From: Bacillota bacterium
GTDB lineage: Bacteria > Bacillota > Clostridia > Acetivibrionales > DSM-1351
NCBI GenBank assembly: GCA_023409265.1
Contig: JAEYHZ010000030.1
Location: 124,001 to 188,000 of the forward strand
Length of the DNA: 64,000 bases
Reading direction: 5' to 3'
Positions 28,982-36,931 of this stretch are shown in pieces; the stretch's first letter is position 1; every line of letters begins with the position of its first letter. The translations under genes and the position numbers were made by a program. The notes beneath the pieces are model-generated. The model made no database searches. It saw only the letters and a program-made list of their open reading frames with translations, and was not told where the DNA came from.

Positions 28982-29917
28982 ATGGAAAGAGAAAAGGATC
29001 TTACTGCTAAGCTTACGGCAAAGGATGGTCACATAATCAGCGTCTACTGCTGGGATAAGGTTGAGAATCCAAGGGCGGTTTTTCAAATATTTCACGGAAT
29101 GGGAGAGCATGCCGGAAGATATGAGAGAATTGCGAATTATCTAAATTCCAAAGGCATTGCAGTAGTTGGTGATGACCACAGGGGACACGGTAAAACAGCC
29201 CTGTTAAACGGAACCCGTGGGAATATTGGTAAAAATGGCTTTTATAACATTGTCGAAGATGAATATATGATCACTCAATTGATGAAGAAAAAATATGCTA
29301 ATACTCCTGTTTACATTTTTGCACATAGCTTTGGATCCTTTATCGGACAGGAATATATAACACGGTATGGAAGCGAAATAGATGGTATTATTCTCTGTGG
29401 CTCTGCTGCGCAGACAGGTTTTGAATTCAAAATAGCTAAAATTCTGGCATTGGTGCAAAGAAAACTGTTCGGTGAGGAAAAGGATGCAAAGCTTATGGAA
29501 AAATTAAGTTTTGGCAGCTTTAATAAAAAAATTGATACTTCGGATAATTCCAATTGGCTTAGCCGGGATTCGGCAGAAGTAATGAAATATGCAGACGATC
29601 CATTATGCGGGTTCACCTGTTCGGTAGGTTTTTACTATTATTTCACAGACGGCCTGACAAAATTATATAAAAAGGATAAGTTGGCTAAAATTCCAAAACA
29701 ACTTCCTGTTTATATTATTGCCGGTGAAGAAGATCCGGTAGGGAATTACGGCAAAAAGGTTACAAATCTTTATAATCTCTACAAAGGCTTAAATCTGTCC
29801 GATTTGGAGCTTAAGCTCTATAAGGACTGCAGACATGAGTTGCTTAACGAGACCAACAGAGATGCTATAACTGAAGATATTTTCAACTGGATTGAAAGCA
29901 GATTAGCCAAGAACTAA
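28982..29917 (+). CDS. Alpha/beta hydrolase, monoacylglycerol lipase / lysophospholipase-like
   Basis: A 311-residue cytoplasmic hydrolase with no signal peptide. The nucleophile elbow is AHSFGSF (Ser), the oxyanion region FHGMGEHAGRYE and DHRGHGKT are those of the MGLL/PldB family, and the triad Asp and His fall in GEEDPVGNYG and CRHELLNE. It ends the gldA-dhaK-dhaL operon. Cutting acyl chains from a glyceride would supply glycerol, or sulfoquinovosyl glycerol from sulfolipid; the latter is inference from neighbours. Confidence 0.85.
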   Translation: MEREKDLTAKLTAKDGHIISVYCWDKVENPRAVFQIFHGMGEHAGRYERIANYLNSKGIAVVGDDHRGHGKTALLNGTRGNIGKNGFYNIVEDEYMITQLMKKKYANTPVYIFAHSFGSFIGQEYITRYGSEIDGIILCGSAAQTGFEFKIAKILALVQRKLFGEEKDAKLMEKLSFGSFNKKIDTSDNSNWLSRDSAEVMKYADDPLCGFTCSVGFYYYFTDGLTKLYKKDKLAKIPKQLPVYIIAGEEDPVGNYGKKVTNLYNLYKGLNLSDLELKLYKDCRHELLNETNRDAITEDIFNWIESRLAKN

Positions 29918-29935
29918 AACTTAATTTAGATGAAC

Positions 29936-29975
29936 AAAAAAGAAACGGTGTAAATTTTACAGCGTTTCTTTTTTT
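29936..29975 (+). terminator. Intrinsic terminator of the glycerol operon
   Basis: AAAAAAGAAACG (29936-29947) and CGTTTCTTTTTT (29963-29974) pair perfectly; a T-run is part of the second arm. Confidence 0.85.
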
Positions 29976-30027
29976 GTTAACAATAATGTAACATTGAAAT
30001 GAATTAATTAAATCTTTTAAAAATATA

Positions 30028-30057
30028 TTGACACAGCACAGCAAAGTGCAATATAAT
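30028..30057 (+). promoter_or_regulatory. Consensus sigma-A promoter of the 30184-37845 operon
   Basis: TTGACA (30028-30033) and TATAAT (30052-30057), both perfect, 18 bases apart. A GCAC/GTGC dyad sits in the spacer and could bind a regulator. The leader to the first gene is about 120 bases. Such a strong promoter implies control by a repressor, with the ROK protein as the candidate. Confidence 0.75.
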
Positions 30058-30183
30058 TTATACATAAAGAGACAAAAGATGTCGAATTTCTTATATTTTT
30101 TTTATTTTTTCAAAAATTCAATTAAAAAGATTAATTAAATACTACAAATTAACAAAATTATCTCTTCAGGAGGGGAACAAGTT

Positions 30184-31305
30184 ATGGATAATCAATTTGA
30201 ATTTTTTATGCCTTCAAAAATATGTTTTGAGGCTGGAATATCAAAAAAAATTGACAAGTATATCAAAGGAGAGAATATTCTGATTATTTCGGATCCTTTC
30301 CTCTATCAGTCGGGTGTGGCAATACAAATCGGGGATAGCATGGAAGGAAAAAATGTAGCCTATTTTAGCGATGTGGAGCCTAATCCTACCTGCGAAAGTG
30401 TAGATAAGGCAGCTGAGGTTGCAAGAGCAATAAATGCAGATTGTGTTATCGGCTTAGGCGGTGGAAGTGCTCTTGATATTTCCAAGATAGTCTCCTGTCT
30501 GGTCACAAATGAGGGAAGTATTTATGACTATTACAACGGCGGCAGAAGAACCTTGTCCAAAAGACAGGCAACCCTGATATGCATACCAACTACCGCTGGA
30601 ACAGGCAGTGAAGTGACCAATGTAGGTGTATTTACTAATAAGAAGGCCGGGATAAAAATGCCTATGGTCACTAATGAATTTTGGCCTGACTATTCAATAA
30701 TAGACAGTGAACTTACATATACACTTCCTGCACCCGTTACTGCTTCCACAGGTATGGACGCTTTCTGTCATGCCATTGAAGCATACTGGAACAAGGCATC
30801 ACAGCCTATATGCGATATGCTGGCAATTGGAGCCATGAAGCTTATTCTCGAAAATATTAAAACAGCATACCATGAACCTGCAAACAAGGACGCCAGAGCA
30901 GCAATGATAAAGGCCAGCCTGATTGCAGGAATTGCCTTCAGCCAGACAAGAACTACCGGCATTCATGCAATTAGCTTTCCTTTGACCACCGAATTTGGGG
31001 CAAATCACGGGACTGCATGTTCCATAACTCTTCCTGCATTTATAAAAATCAGCGGACAGCAGGCAGCGATGAAAATGAAGGCATTGATTGAATACCTGGG
31101 TTTTGAAAGTATAGAGAAATTCTCAGAAGAAATTGAAGAACTTATGAAGAGTATGAATATGCCTGTACGTTTACATCAAATCGGAGTCAAGGAAACCGAC
31201 CTGGAACATATAACCGAAATCGGACTTGGAGCTGCAATCATTCAATTGACTCCGGCCGTAATGAATAAAGAAACGGTTTATCAGCTGCTTAAGTCAATTT
31301 TATAA
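30184..31305 (+). CDS. Iron-dependent alcohol dehydrogenase (candidate sulfonated-aldehyde reductase)
   Basis: A 373-residue group III alcohol dehydrogenase. NAD-binding [10 protein letters not shown] is present and the four metal ligands are D192, H196, H261 and H275. AGGAGGGG precedes the ATG. Family members reduce short aldehydes such as lactaldehyde, butyraldehyde or sulfoacetaldehyde. As first gene of the operon with transketolase and transaldolase parts, it would suit reduction of sulfoacetaldehyde to isethionate or sulfolactaldehyde to dihydroxypropanesulfonate, both ways to recycle NADH in a fermenter. Family call is sure; substrate is inferred. Confidence 0.9.
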   Translation: MDNQFEFFMPSKICFEAGISKKIDKYIKGENILIISDPFLYQSGVAIQIGDSMEGKNVAYFSDVEPNPTCESVDKAAEVARAINADCVIGLGGGSALDISKIVSCLVTNEGSIYDYYNGGRRTLSKRQATLICIPTTAGTGSEVTNVGVFTNKKAGIKMPMVTNEFWPDYSIIDSELTYTLPAPVTASTGMDAFCHAIEAYWNKASQPICDMLAIGAMKLILENIKTAYHEPANKDARAAMIKASLIAGIAFSQTRTTGIHAISFPLTTEFGANHGTACSITLPAFIKISGQQAAMKMKALIEYLGFESIEKFSEEIEELMKSMNMPVRLHQIGVKETDLEHITEIGLGAAIIQLTPAVMNKETVYQLLKSIL

Positions 31306-31369
31306 TACGGCGATAGATGTTGAATAAATTAAAAGAATGAATCTGAAATCAGGGATTTGGAGGTAGAAA

Positions 31370-32206
31370 ATGGATAACAAAATTAAAATGCTTGAAAACA
31401 GAGCGTTTGAGATTCGCAAGTTAACCATACAAACTATTGGAAAACTTGGTGTTGGACACATTGGTGGTGCGTTGTCCCTCTGTGAAGTCTTGTCAGTACT
31501 ATATTTTGATGTGTTGAATGTGGACCCTGAAGACTCAAAAATGGAAAACCGGGACAGGTTTGTTTTATCTAAAGGGCATGGTGGACCGGCATTATATTCT
31601 GCACTGGCGTTAAGAGGCTTCATTCCTTTGGAGGAACTGGATACCTTAAACAGGCCCAATACCAACCTGCCGAGCCATTGCGACATGAAACGGACAAATG
31701 GAATAGACATGTCAACAGGTTCTTTGGGCCAGGGCTTTTCAGCAGCAACAGGCATGGCAATTTCGGCGTTAATGGACAGAAAGAGCTTATATGTATATAC
31801 AATAATAGGGGATGGAGAGAGCCAGGAAGGGCAGATATGGGAAGCGGCCATGCTTGCCGGCAGCAGAAGTCTTGATAATATTATTGCCTTTACCGACTAC
31901 AATAAAATGCAGATTGACGGCCTGATTGAAGATATAAACGGGCTTGAACCCCTGGACAGGAAATGGGAGGCTTTTGGCTGGCATGTGCAATCCATTGACG
32001 GACATGATATAAAACAAATTTTGCATGCCATTGACAATGCCAAAAAGATCAAAGGTAAACCCCATATGATTATATTGAATACCATCAAGGGAAAAGGCGG
32101 ATTTTTCTGTGAAAACAGTGTTGCCTCTCACAACATGCCTGTTTCCGAGGAAACCTGGAAAAAGGCTTTGAGCTTATTAGAAAATGGGGAGGAAGCGAAG
32201 ATATGA
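31370..32206 (+). CDS. Transketolase, N-terminal (TPP-binding) subunit
   Basis: A 278-residue alpha-type half of a split transketolase. It carries the thiamine diphosphate and Mg site GDGESQEG (GDGE at 147-150, followed by the DYNKMQIDG Asn) and the N-terminal His motif KGHGGPALY. It overlaps the next gene by 4 bases (ATGA), the usual arrangement for the two halves. It transfers two-carbon ketol units. Split transketolases serve the pentose phosphate pathway, and in some clostridia a sulfofructose-cleaving route; the neighbours favour the second. Confidence 0.93.
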   Translation: MDNKIKMLENRAFEIRKLTIQTIGKLGVGHIGGALSLCEVLSVLYFDVLNVDPEDSKMENRDRFVLSKGHGGPALYSALALRGFIPLEELDTLNRPNTNLPSHCDMKRTNGIDMSTGSLGQGFSAATGMAISALMDRKSLYVYTIIGDGESQEGQIWEAAMLAGSRSLDNIIAFTDYNKMQIDGLIEDINGLEPLDRKWEAFGWHVQSIDGHDIKQILHAIDNAKKIKGKPHMIILNTIKGKGGFFCENSVASHNMPVSEETWKKALSLLENGEEAKI

Positions 32207-33147
32207 AACTTGAAGATAGATGGCTGCGAGAGACCTATGTAGATTTGTTAATAGAATATGCTAAACAGGACAGCAGGCTGGTCATAGTAGAGGCTGACCT
32301 CATGAAGGCTGCAGGAACCACTCGTTTTGGAGAAGCTTTTCCAGAAAGAACGGTAAACTGTGGTGTTCAGGAAGCAAATATGATTGGGGTTGCAGCCGGA
32401 ATGTCTGCTATGGGTAAGATTCCTTTTACTCATACATTTACTCCCTTTTCCACAAGACGAGTGTGTGACCAGGTAACATTGTCCGTTGCATACGCCGGAC
32501 TGAATGTAAAAATTATGGGAAGCGATCCGGGAGTAACCGCAGAGTTGAATGGCGGTACTCACATGAGTATGGAAGATGTAGCTATTATGAGAAACATACC
32601 TGATATGATAATTTACGAGCCGGTAGACAGTGCTCAGTTAAAGAAAATATTCCCCCAAATATTTAAGCACTATGGACCGGTATACATAAGGTTATTGAGA
32701 CGAAATGCAGTTCAAATATTTGATGAAAATACAGAATTTCAGCTTGGAAAGGGGATTGTTCTGAAAGAGGGAAGAGATGTGACTATTCTTGCCAGCGGAA
32801 TAATGGTAGAAGAAGCGTTAAAGGCAGAAAAAGCCTTATCAGCAAAGGGAATTGATGCAGAAATAATAAATATCCATACAATTAAACCGTTGGATCAGGA
32901 GCTTGTTTTAAAAAGTGCACGGAAGACAGGCGCAGTTGTTACTGCCGAGAATCACTCCATGCTAAATGGACTGGGAGGCGCAGCAGCAGAATTTCTTAGT
33001 GAAAATCATCCTGTTCCGGTGCAGCGGGTCGGTGTTAGGGATACCTTCGGTGAAGTAGGCTTTACAGAATTTTTAAAAGAAAAATATGGACTTACAGAAA
33101 AAGAAATTATTAAGGCAGCAGAAAAAGCCATATCCATGAAAAGATAG
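32203..33147 (+). CDS. Transketolase, C-terminal (pyrimidine-binding) subunit
   Basis: A 314-residue beta-type half. The Glu that activates thiamine diphosphate is E57 in NCGVQEANMIGVAAGMS. PYR domain (1-165) and C-terminal transketolase domain (about 180-310, with EALKAEKALSAKGIDAEIINI) are both complete. It must pair with the upstream half. RpiB-like gene starts 10 bases downstream. Confidence 0.93.
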   Translation: MKLEDRWLRETYVDLLIEYAKQDSRLVIVEADLMKAAGTTRFGEAFPERTVNCGVQEANMIGVAAGMSAMGKIPFTHTFTPFSTRRVCDQVTLSVAYAGLNVKIMGSDPGVTAELNGGTHMSMEDVAIMRNIPDMIIYEPVDSAQLKKIFPQIFKHYGPVYIRLLRRNAVQIFDENTEFQLGKGIVLKEGRDVTILASGIMVEEALKAEKALSAKGIDAEIINIHTIKPLDQELVLKSARKTGAVVTAENHSMLNGLGGAAAEFLSENHPVPVQRVGVRDTFGEVGFTEFLKEKYGLTEKEIIKAAEKAISMKR

Positions 33148-33156
33148 GAGGATTTT

Positions 33157-33633
33157 ATGAAAAAAATTATTATAGGCTCCGACAAATCAGGTTTTCCATT
33201 AAAGGAAGCAATAAAAGCCCACCTGATACAACTGGGATATGAAGTTACCGATAGCGGTACTCTCAATGAAGAAGAACCAAAACCGTATTTTGAAGTAGCT
33301 TCAACAGTAGCCAAAAAAGTTTCGGCAGGTGAATTTGAAAAGGCTGTTTTAATTTGCGGTACAGGAATGGGAGTATCTATTGTTGCAAACAAGTACAAGG
33401 GAGTTTATGCAGCCGTCTGCGAAAATACTTATGCCGCAGAAAAAGCAAGAGCTATAAATGATGCCAACATACTATGTCTTGGGGGCTGGCTTACTGCTGA
33501 ATTTGTGGGCTGCGCCATGGTTGATACCTTCCTTAATACTGAATTTACCCAGAATCTTGAGGAATGGCGAGCAAAGAACTTGAGAAATGCAAAAATACAG
33601 GTTAAAAATATTGAAGCTGAAATATATAAATAA
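33157..33633 (+). CDS. RpiB/LacAB family sugar isomerase with altered active site
   Basis: A 158-residue aldose-ketose isomerase. The catalytic Cys C67 is kept in LICGTGMG. Three positions that matter for ribose 5-phosphate in E. coli RpiB differ: the usual DHAG-type motif reads SDKSG (His to Lys10), the ring-opening His is Ile100 in RAINDAN, and the Arg of the G-x-R-V strand is Trp111 in GGWLTA. Loss of the ring-opening His suits a four-carbon substrate that cannot cyclise, and loss of phosphate contacts suits a sulfonate. I infer a 4-deoxy-4-sulfoerythrose isomerase (SqwI-like), though an erythrose 4-phosphate type enzyme is possible. Confidence 0.85.
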   Translation: MKKIIIGSDKSGFPLKEAIKAHLIQLGYEVTDSGTLNEEEPKPYFEVASTVAKKVSAGEFEKAVLICGTGMGVSIVANKYKGVYAAVCENTYAAEKARAINDANILCLGGWLTAEFVGCAMVDTFLNTEFTQNLEEWRAKNLRNAKIQVKNIEAEIYK

Positions 33634-33662
33634 TTAATTTCTTATACGAAGGAGATATAGCC

Positions 33663-34343
33663 ATGAAATACTTTTTAGACAGCGCCAAATTAGATGAAAT
33701 CAAGTATGCATATGAAAATTATTGCATCGACGGTGTTACCACAAACCCCAAACATATTCAATTAAGCGGAAAGCCATTTATGCAGGTTGTCAAGGATGTA
33801 GCTGCATGGATTAAGGAAGAAGGGATTGAAGGTATGGATAAATTCCCTGTTTCCTTCGAAATAAACCCACATCATGATAAATGGGAAGATATTGTTGATG
33901 CGGCAAAAGAAGTTGCTGCCTATTCACCAAACTATGTAATAAAGCTTCCCTGTACCGAGCAGGGATTAATTGCAGCAAAAAAACTGGAAAAGATGGGGAT
34001 CAGGACAAACGTCACGCTGGTATTTTCACCATCACAGGCTATTCCGGCTGGTAAGCTGGGAGCTAAATTTGTATCACCCTTCGTGGGCTGGAAAGAAAAC
34101 AGCGGTGATAATTCAATAGATTATATTTCTGACATCATTAATATATATAGAAACTATGGTTTTGACACTGAAATAATAGTGGCTGCAGTGAGAAACGGCA
34201 AGCAGATCGGTGATTTTGCAGCCCTTGGCGCAGATATAGTTACCTGTGGACTGGATGTTTACAAGGCAAGCTTTGAGCATCCGTTTACAACATATGGTCT
34301 GGGTGTGTTCAGAAATGCATGGGATGGTACAGCTAACGAATAG
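33663..34343 (+). CDS. Transaldolase, candidate sulfofructose transaldolase
   Basis: A 226-residue protein of the small transaldolase/fructose-6-phosphate aldolase family. The Schiff-base Lys is K94 (YVIKLPCTEQG), with DSAKLDEIKYAYEN and DGVTTNP at the start. The family's phosphate-binding SPFVGR motif is SPFVGW here (W143), followed by KENSGDN. From memory, sulfofructose transaldolases of Bacillus share this W-K-E-N pattern, which I cannot verify here. It would move a dihydroxyacetone unit from sulfofructose to glyceraldehyde 3-phosphate, leaving sulfolactaldehyde. AAGGAGATATAGCC precedes the ATG. Confidence 0.85.
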   Translation: MKYFLDSAKLDEIKYAYENYCIDGVTTNPKHIQLSGKPFMQVVKDVAAWIKEEGIEGMDKFPVSFEINPHHDKWEDIVDAAKEVAAYSPNYVIKLPCTEQGLIAAKKLEKMGIRTNVTLVFSPSQAIPAGKLGAKFVSPFVGWKENSGDNSIDYISDIINIYRNYGFDTEIIVAAVRNGKQIGDFAALGADIVTCGLDVYKASFEHPFTTYGLGVFRNAWDGTANE

Positions 34344-34466
34344 CAGGCGAGAGGCATTAGCCTGTAAAACTAATTTTGAATATTCATTGTATAATTCAGC
34401 TATTTTCATTAATATTTTGCGGCCGCTATGCGGCTCAAAGCCATAGCATGGCGCAGGGAGGTTAAT

Positions 34467-35783
34467 ATGAAACAGAGAGTAAAACTGGGCGTTGTCTGCC
34501 TGACAAGGACCACATATGAATATAAGACTGCTCAGGCAATGTATACAAACACAATTGAAGACCTTAAAAAGCTTCCACAAGTGGACTTTACATTCATAGA
34601 AGAATGTGTAATTGAAGTTAAGGATGCCGAGGATGCGGCAATAAAACTATTATCTGCTAATGTGGATGGAGTGGTCATTATAAGTGGTACCTTCCATTTG
34701 GGTCATCTTGCGTTAGTATTTGCCAAATATATTAAGAAACCGTTTTTGCTTTGGGCATATAATGAACTTCCGTATGACGGCGGTAAAATCCGCTTGAATG
34801 CTGTCTGCGGTTTGAATCTCAATGCTTCCAACCTGTATAAAACAGGTAAGGATGACTATTCATGTACTATTGGAGACAGTATTGACGAAAAATGGATAGA
34901 TGCATTGAGGGTAAAGGTTGCTCTGCAGAATGCAAAGGTAGGACTTGTAGGATATCGTGCCCACGGATTTTTTAATGTTGGTGTTGACGATATGGATATT
35001 TATAAGAAAACGGGTATTTTGATAGATCATTATGAAATTTCAGATATGTTTTCACAGCCTGTAAGTGACAGTGAAATACTGGAAGAGGAAAAGGAAGTAA
35101 GAGACTTATTTATATGTAAGGATGTAAATGATGCACAGGTAAAAAAAGTTGCTCAGCTTTGTGTAAGTGCTGCCAGGTTTGTTGAAAAAAATGGTCTCAC
35201 AGCCGTAGCAGTCAGATGCTGGCCTGAATTTGCTGCAAATTACGGGATTTCTCCCTGTGCAGCCATGTCAGTTCTCCAATCAAAGGGTATTATACTATCC
35301 TGTGAGGGTGATATTGAGGGTGCCCTGTCCATGCTGGCAGGTGCGGCATTAGGTGCTGAAACACCATTCCTGGCCGATCTGTCCCAGGTTGATCTGCAGG
35401 AAGATTTTGCTCTAATGTGGCATTGCGGTGTTGCACCGGCTAATTTGTGGGATGGAAAGAGCGAAAGAACCCTGGATACATATTTTGCCGGTGGGAAAGG
35501 TGTAACTGCGGGCTTTGTAATGAAAGAGGGGCATGTAAATCTGATGAGATTTGATACTGCCCGCGGAAAAACAAGAATGTTCCTTGCTGCAGGTGAGTCT
35601 GTAGAAATGAAGAAACAGCTCTGCGGAACATACACTAAGGTAAAATTTGAACAAAATATAAATGCATTACTAAATACAGTGACAGAAACAGGTGTTGCGC
35701 ACCATCTGGCCATGCTGTACGGAGAGTACAGGGATGTGTTAAGGCTTGCAGCAAAGATGATGAACTATGAGATTATAGAGTAG
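34467..35783 (+). CDS. L-fucose/L-arabinose isomerase-like protein
   Basis: A 438-residue protein. ATG 34467 is chosen because GGGAGG lies 5 bases upstream; the open frame starts earlier at 34428. The C-terminal half has the FucI-type features VAVRCWPEFAANYG, LSCEGDIEGALSMLAG and MWHCGVAPANLW, with the Glu, Asp and His that bind the metal in family members. The N-terminal half (VDGVVIISGTFHLGHLALVFAKY) is the sugar-isomerase first domain. It may isomerise SQ to sulfofructose or a downstream product. A bulged hairpin sits just before its ribosome binding site. Confidence 0.82.
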   Translation: MKQRVKLGVVCLTRTTYEYKTAQAMYTNTIEDLKKLPQVDFTFIEECVIEVKDAEDAAIKLLSANVDGVVIISGTFHLGHLALVFAKYIKKPFLLWAYNELPYDGGKIRLNAVCGLNLNASNLYKTGKDDYSCTIGDSIDEKWIDALRVKVALQNAKVGLVGYRAHGFFNVGVDDMDIYKKTGILIDHYEISDMFSQPVSDSEILEEEKEVRDLFICKDVNDAQVKKVAQLCVSAARFVEKNGLTAVAVRCWPEFAANYGISPCAAMSVLQSKGIILSCEGDIEGALSMLAGAALGAETPFLADLSQVDLQEDFALMWHCGVAPANLWDGKSERTLDTYFAGGKGVTAGFVMKEGHVNLMRFDTARGKTRMFLAAGESVEMKKQLCGTYTKVKFEQNINALLNTVTETGVAHHLAMLYGEYRDVLRLAAKMMNYEIIE

Positions 35784-35795
35784 AAATAGATAAAT

Positions 35796-35837
35796 GTTAA
35801 GGCAACTGCCGGTCATACAGCCGCCAGTTGCCTTAAC
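35796..35837 (+). other. Intercistronic hairpin
   Basis: Perfect 13-bp arms GTTAAGGCAACTG (35796-35808) and complement (35825-35837), without a T-run, between two genes of one operon. It may tune expression or RNA stability rather than end transcription. Confidence 0.6.
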
Positions 35838-35866
35838 AGAAATTTCAGATTAACCGGGGGTAGATT

Positions 35867-36931
35867 ATGAGCACATTTAAAGGTAAATTGCATGAAACAG
35901 TGGTTAAGTTCCCAAATACAGATATATGGATGGATTCCTGCGGAGAAAATGAGTTGAATTATGCATTGGAGAGAGGCTGTGTGGGCGCTACCAGTAATCC
36001 TGCCATCGTTGGTTCTGTTGTCAAGGGAGAATTGAATATATGGGAAAGCCGTATTAAGGAAATGGCAGCTGAAAGAAAAGACATGACCGAGGAAGATGTA
36101 GCCTGGGGTTTAATATATGAAATAGGTGCACTTAGATCAAAAAAGCTGCTGCCCATCTTCAAAGAATCCAGGGGAATTAAAGGCAGACTGTCCATTCAGA
36201 CAAATCCCAAATATTACAGAGACACCCAAAAAATGCTGCAGCAGGCGGATATTATAAATAGTCTCGGCCCAAACATGCAGGTAAAGATGCCTGCCTCGGA
36301 AGCTGGGATAAAAGCTATGGAAGAAGCAACCTACAAGGGTATCAGTATTAATGCTACTGTTTCCTTTACGGTTGCCCAGGCTGTCGCAGTTGCAGAAGCA
36401 GTGGAAAGAGGCTTGAAGAGGAGAGCGGCAGAAGGCCTTTCAACTGAAACCATGTCACCTGTTTGTACAATAATGATAGGCAGAACTGATGACTGGATGA
36501 AGAAGTATACCGATGAACAGGATATAATTGTTAATCCTGAATGTCTTGAGTGGTCAGGTATAGCTGTCATGAAGGAAGCTTACAGAATATTTAAGGAAAG
36601 AGGCTACAGGACAAGATTGCTGTCAGCAGCATGCAGAAACCACCACCACTGGTCACAGCTGATAGGCGGAGATCTATCAATGACAATTCCTTTTAACTGG
36701 CACAAAAAATTAAACTCATGTGGAGTTGAGGTTGCAAATAGAATTGGAGAACCCGTCAGGGATGAATATATGAAGGAGCTTAGGAAAATAAGCGAATTTC
36801 ATAAATCATTTAATGAAGATGGTATGAAGCCCTCAGAGTTTGAAAAATATGGAGGTTTCAGAACCACAGTAACAGGCTTTATTGGCGGCTATGACGAATT
36901 ATTAAAACTTGTAAGGGGATACATGATTTAA
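35867..36931 (+). CDS. Transaldolase-like protein, second copy
   Basis: A 354-residue class I aldolase-fold protein distinct from the small transaldolase upstream. DIWMDSCGENELNYAL and GATSNPAIV match the transaldolase opening; the Schiff-base Lys is K140 in MQVKMPASEAG. The usual SPFVGR segment is replaced by CTIMIGRTDDW, and a 60-residue C-terminal extension is present. Substrate unknown. A second transaldolase in one operon suggests either a distinct sulfonated substrate or regeneration of glyceraldehyde 3-phosphate from xylulose 5-phosphate. Its stop overlaps the next start. Confidence 0.8.
   Translation: MSTFKGKLHETVVKFPNTDIWMDSCGENELNYALERGCVGATSNPAIVGSVVKGELNIWESRIKEMAAERKDMTEEDVAWGLIYEIGALRSKKLLPIFKESRGIKGRLSIQTNPKYYRDTQKMLQQADIINSLGPNMQVKMPASEAGIKAMEEATYKGISINATVSFTVAQAVAVAEAVERGLKRRAAEGLSTETMSPVCTIMIGRTDDWMKKYTDEQDIIVNPECLEWSGIAVMKEAYRIFKERGYRTRLLSAACRNHHHWSQLIGGDLSMTIPFNWHKKLNSCGVEVANRIGEPVRDEYMKELRKISEFHKSFNEDGMKPSEFEKYGGFRTTVTGFIGGYDELLKLVRGYMI

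Noticed and set aside
31370..33147. Apulose 4-phosphate transketolase of an apiose pathway
   Set aside because: Also a split transketolase, but the expected FGGY kinase and xylose-isomerase-type apiose isomerase are absent and a sulfoquinovosidase is linked.
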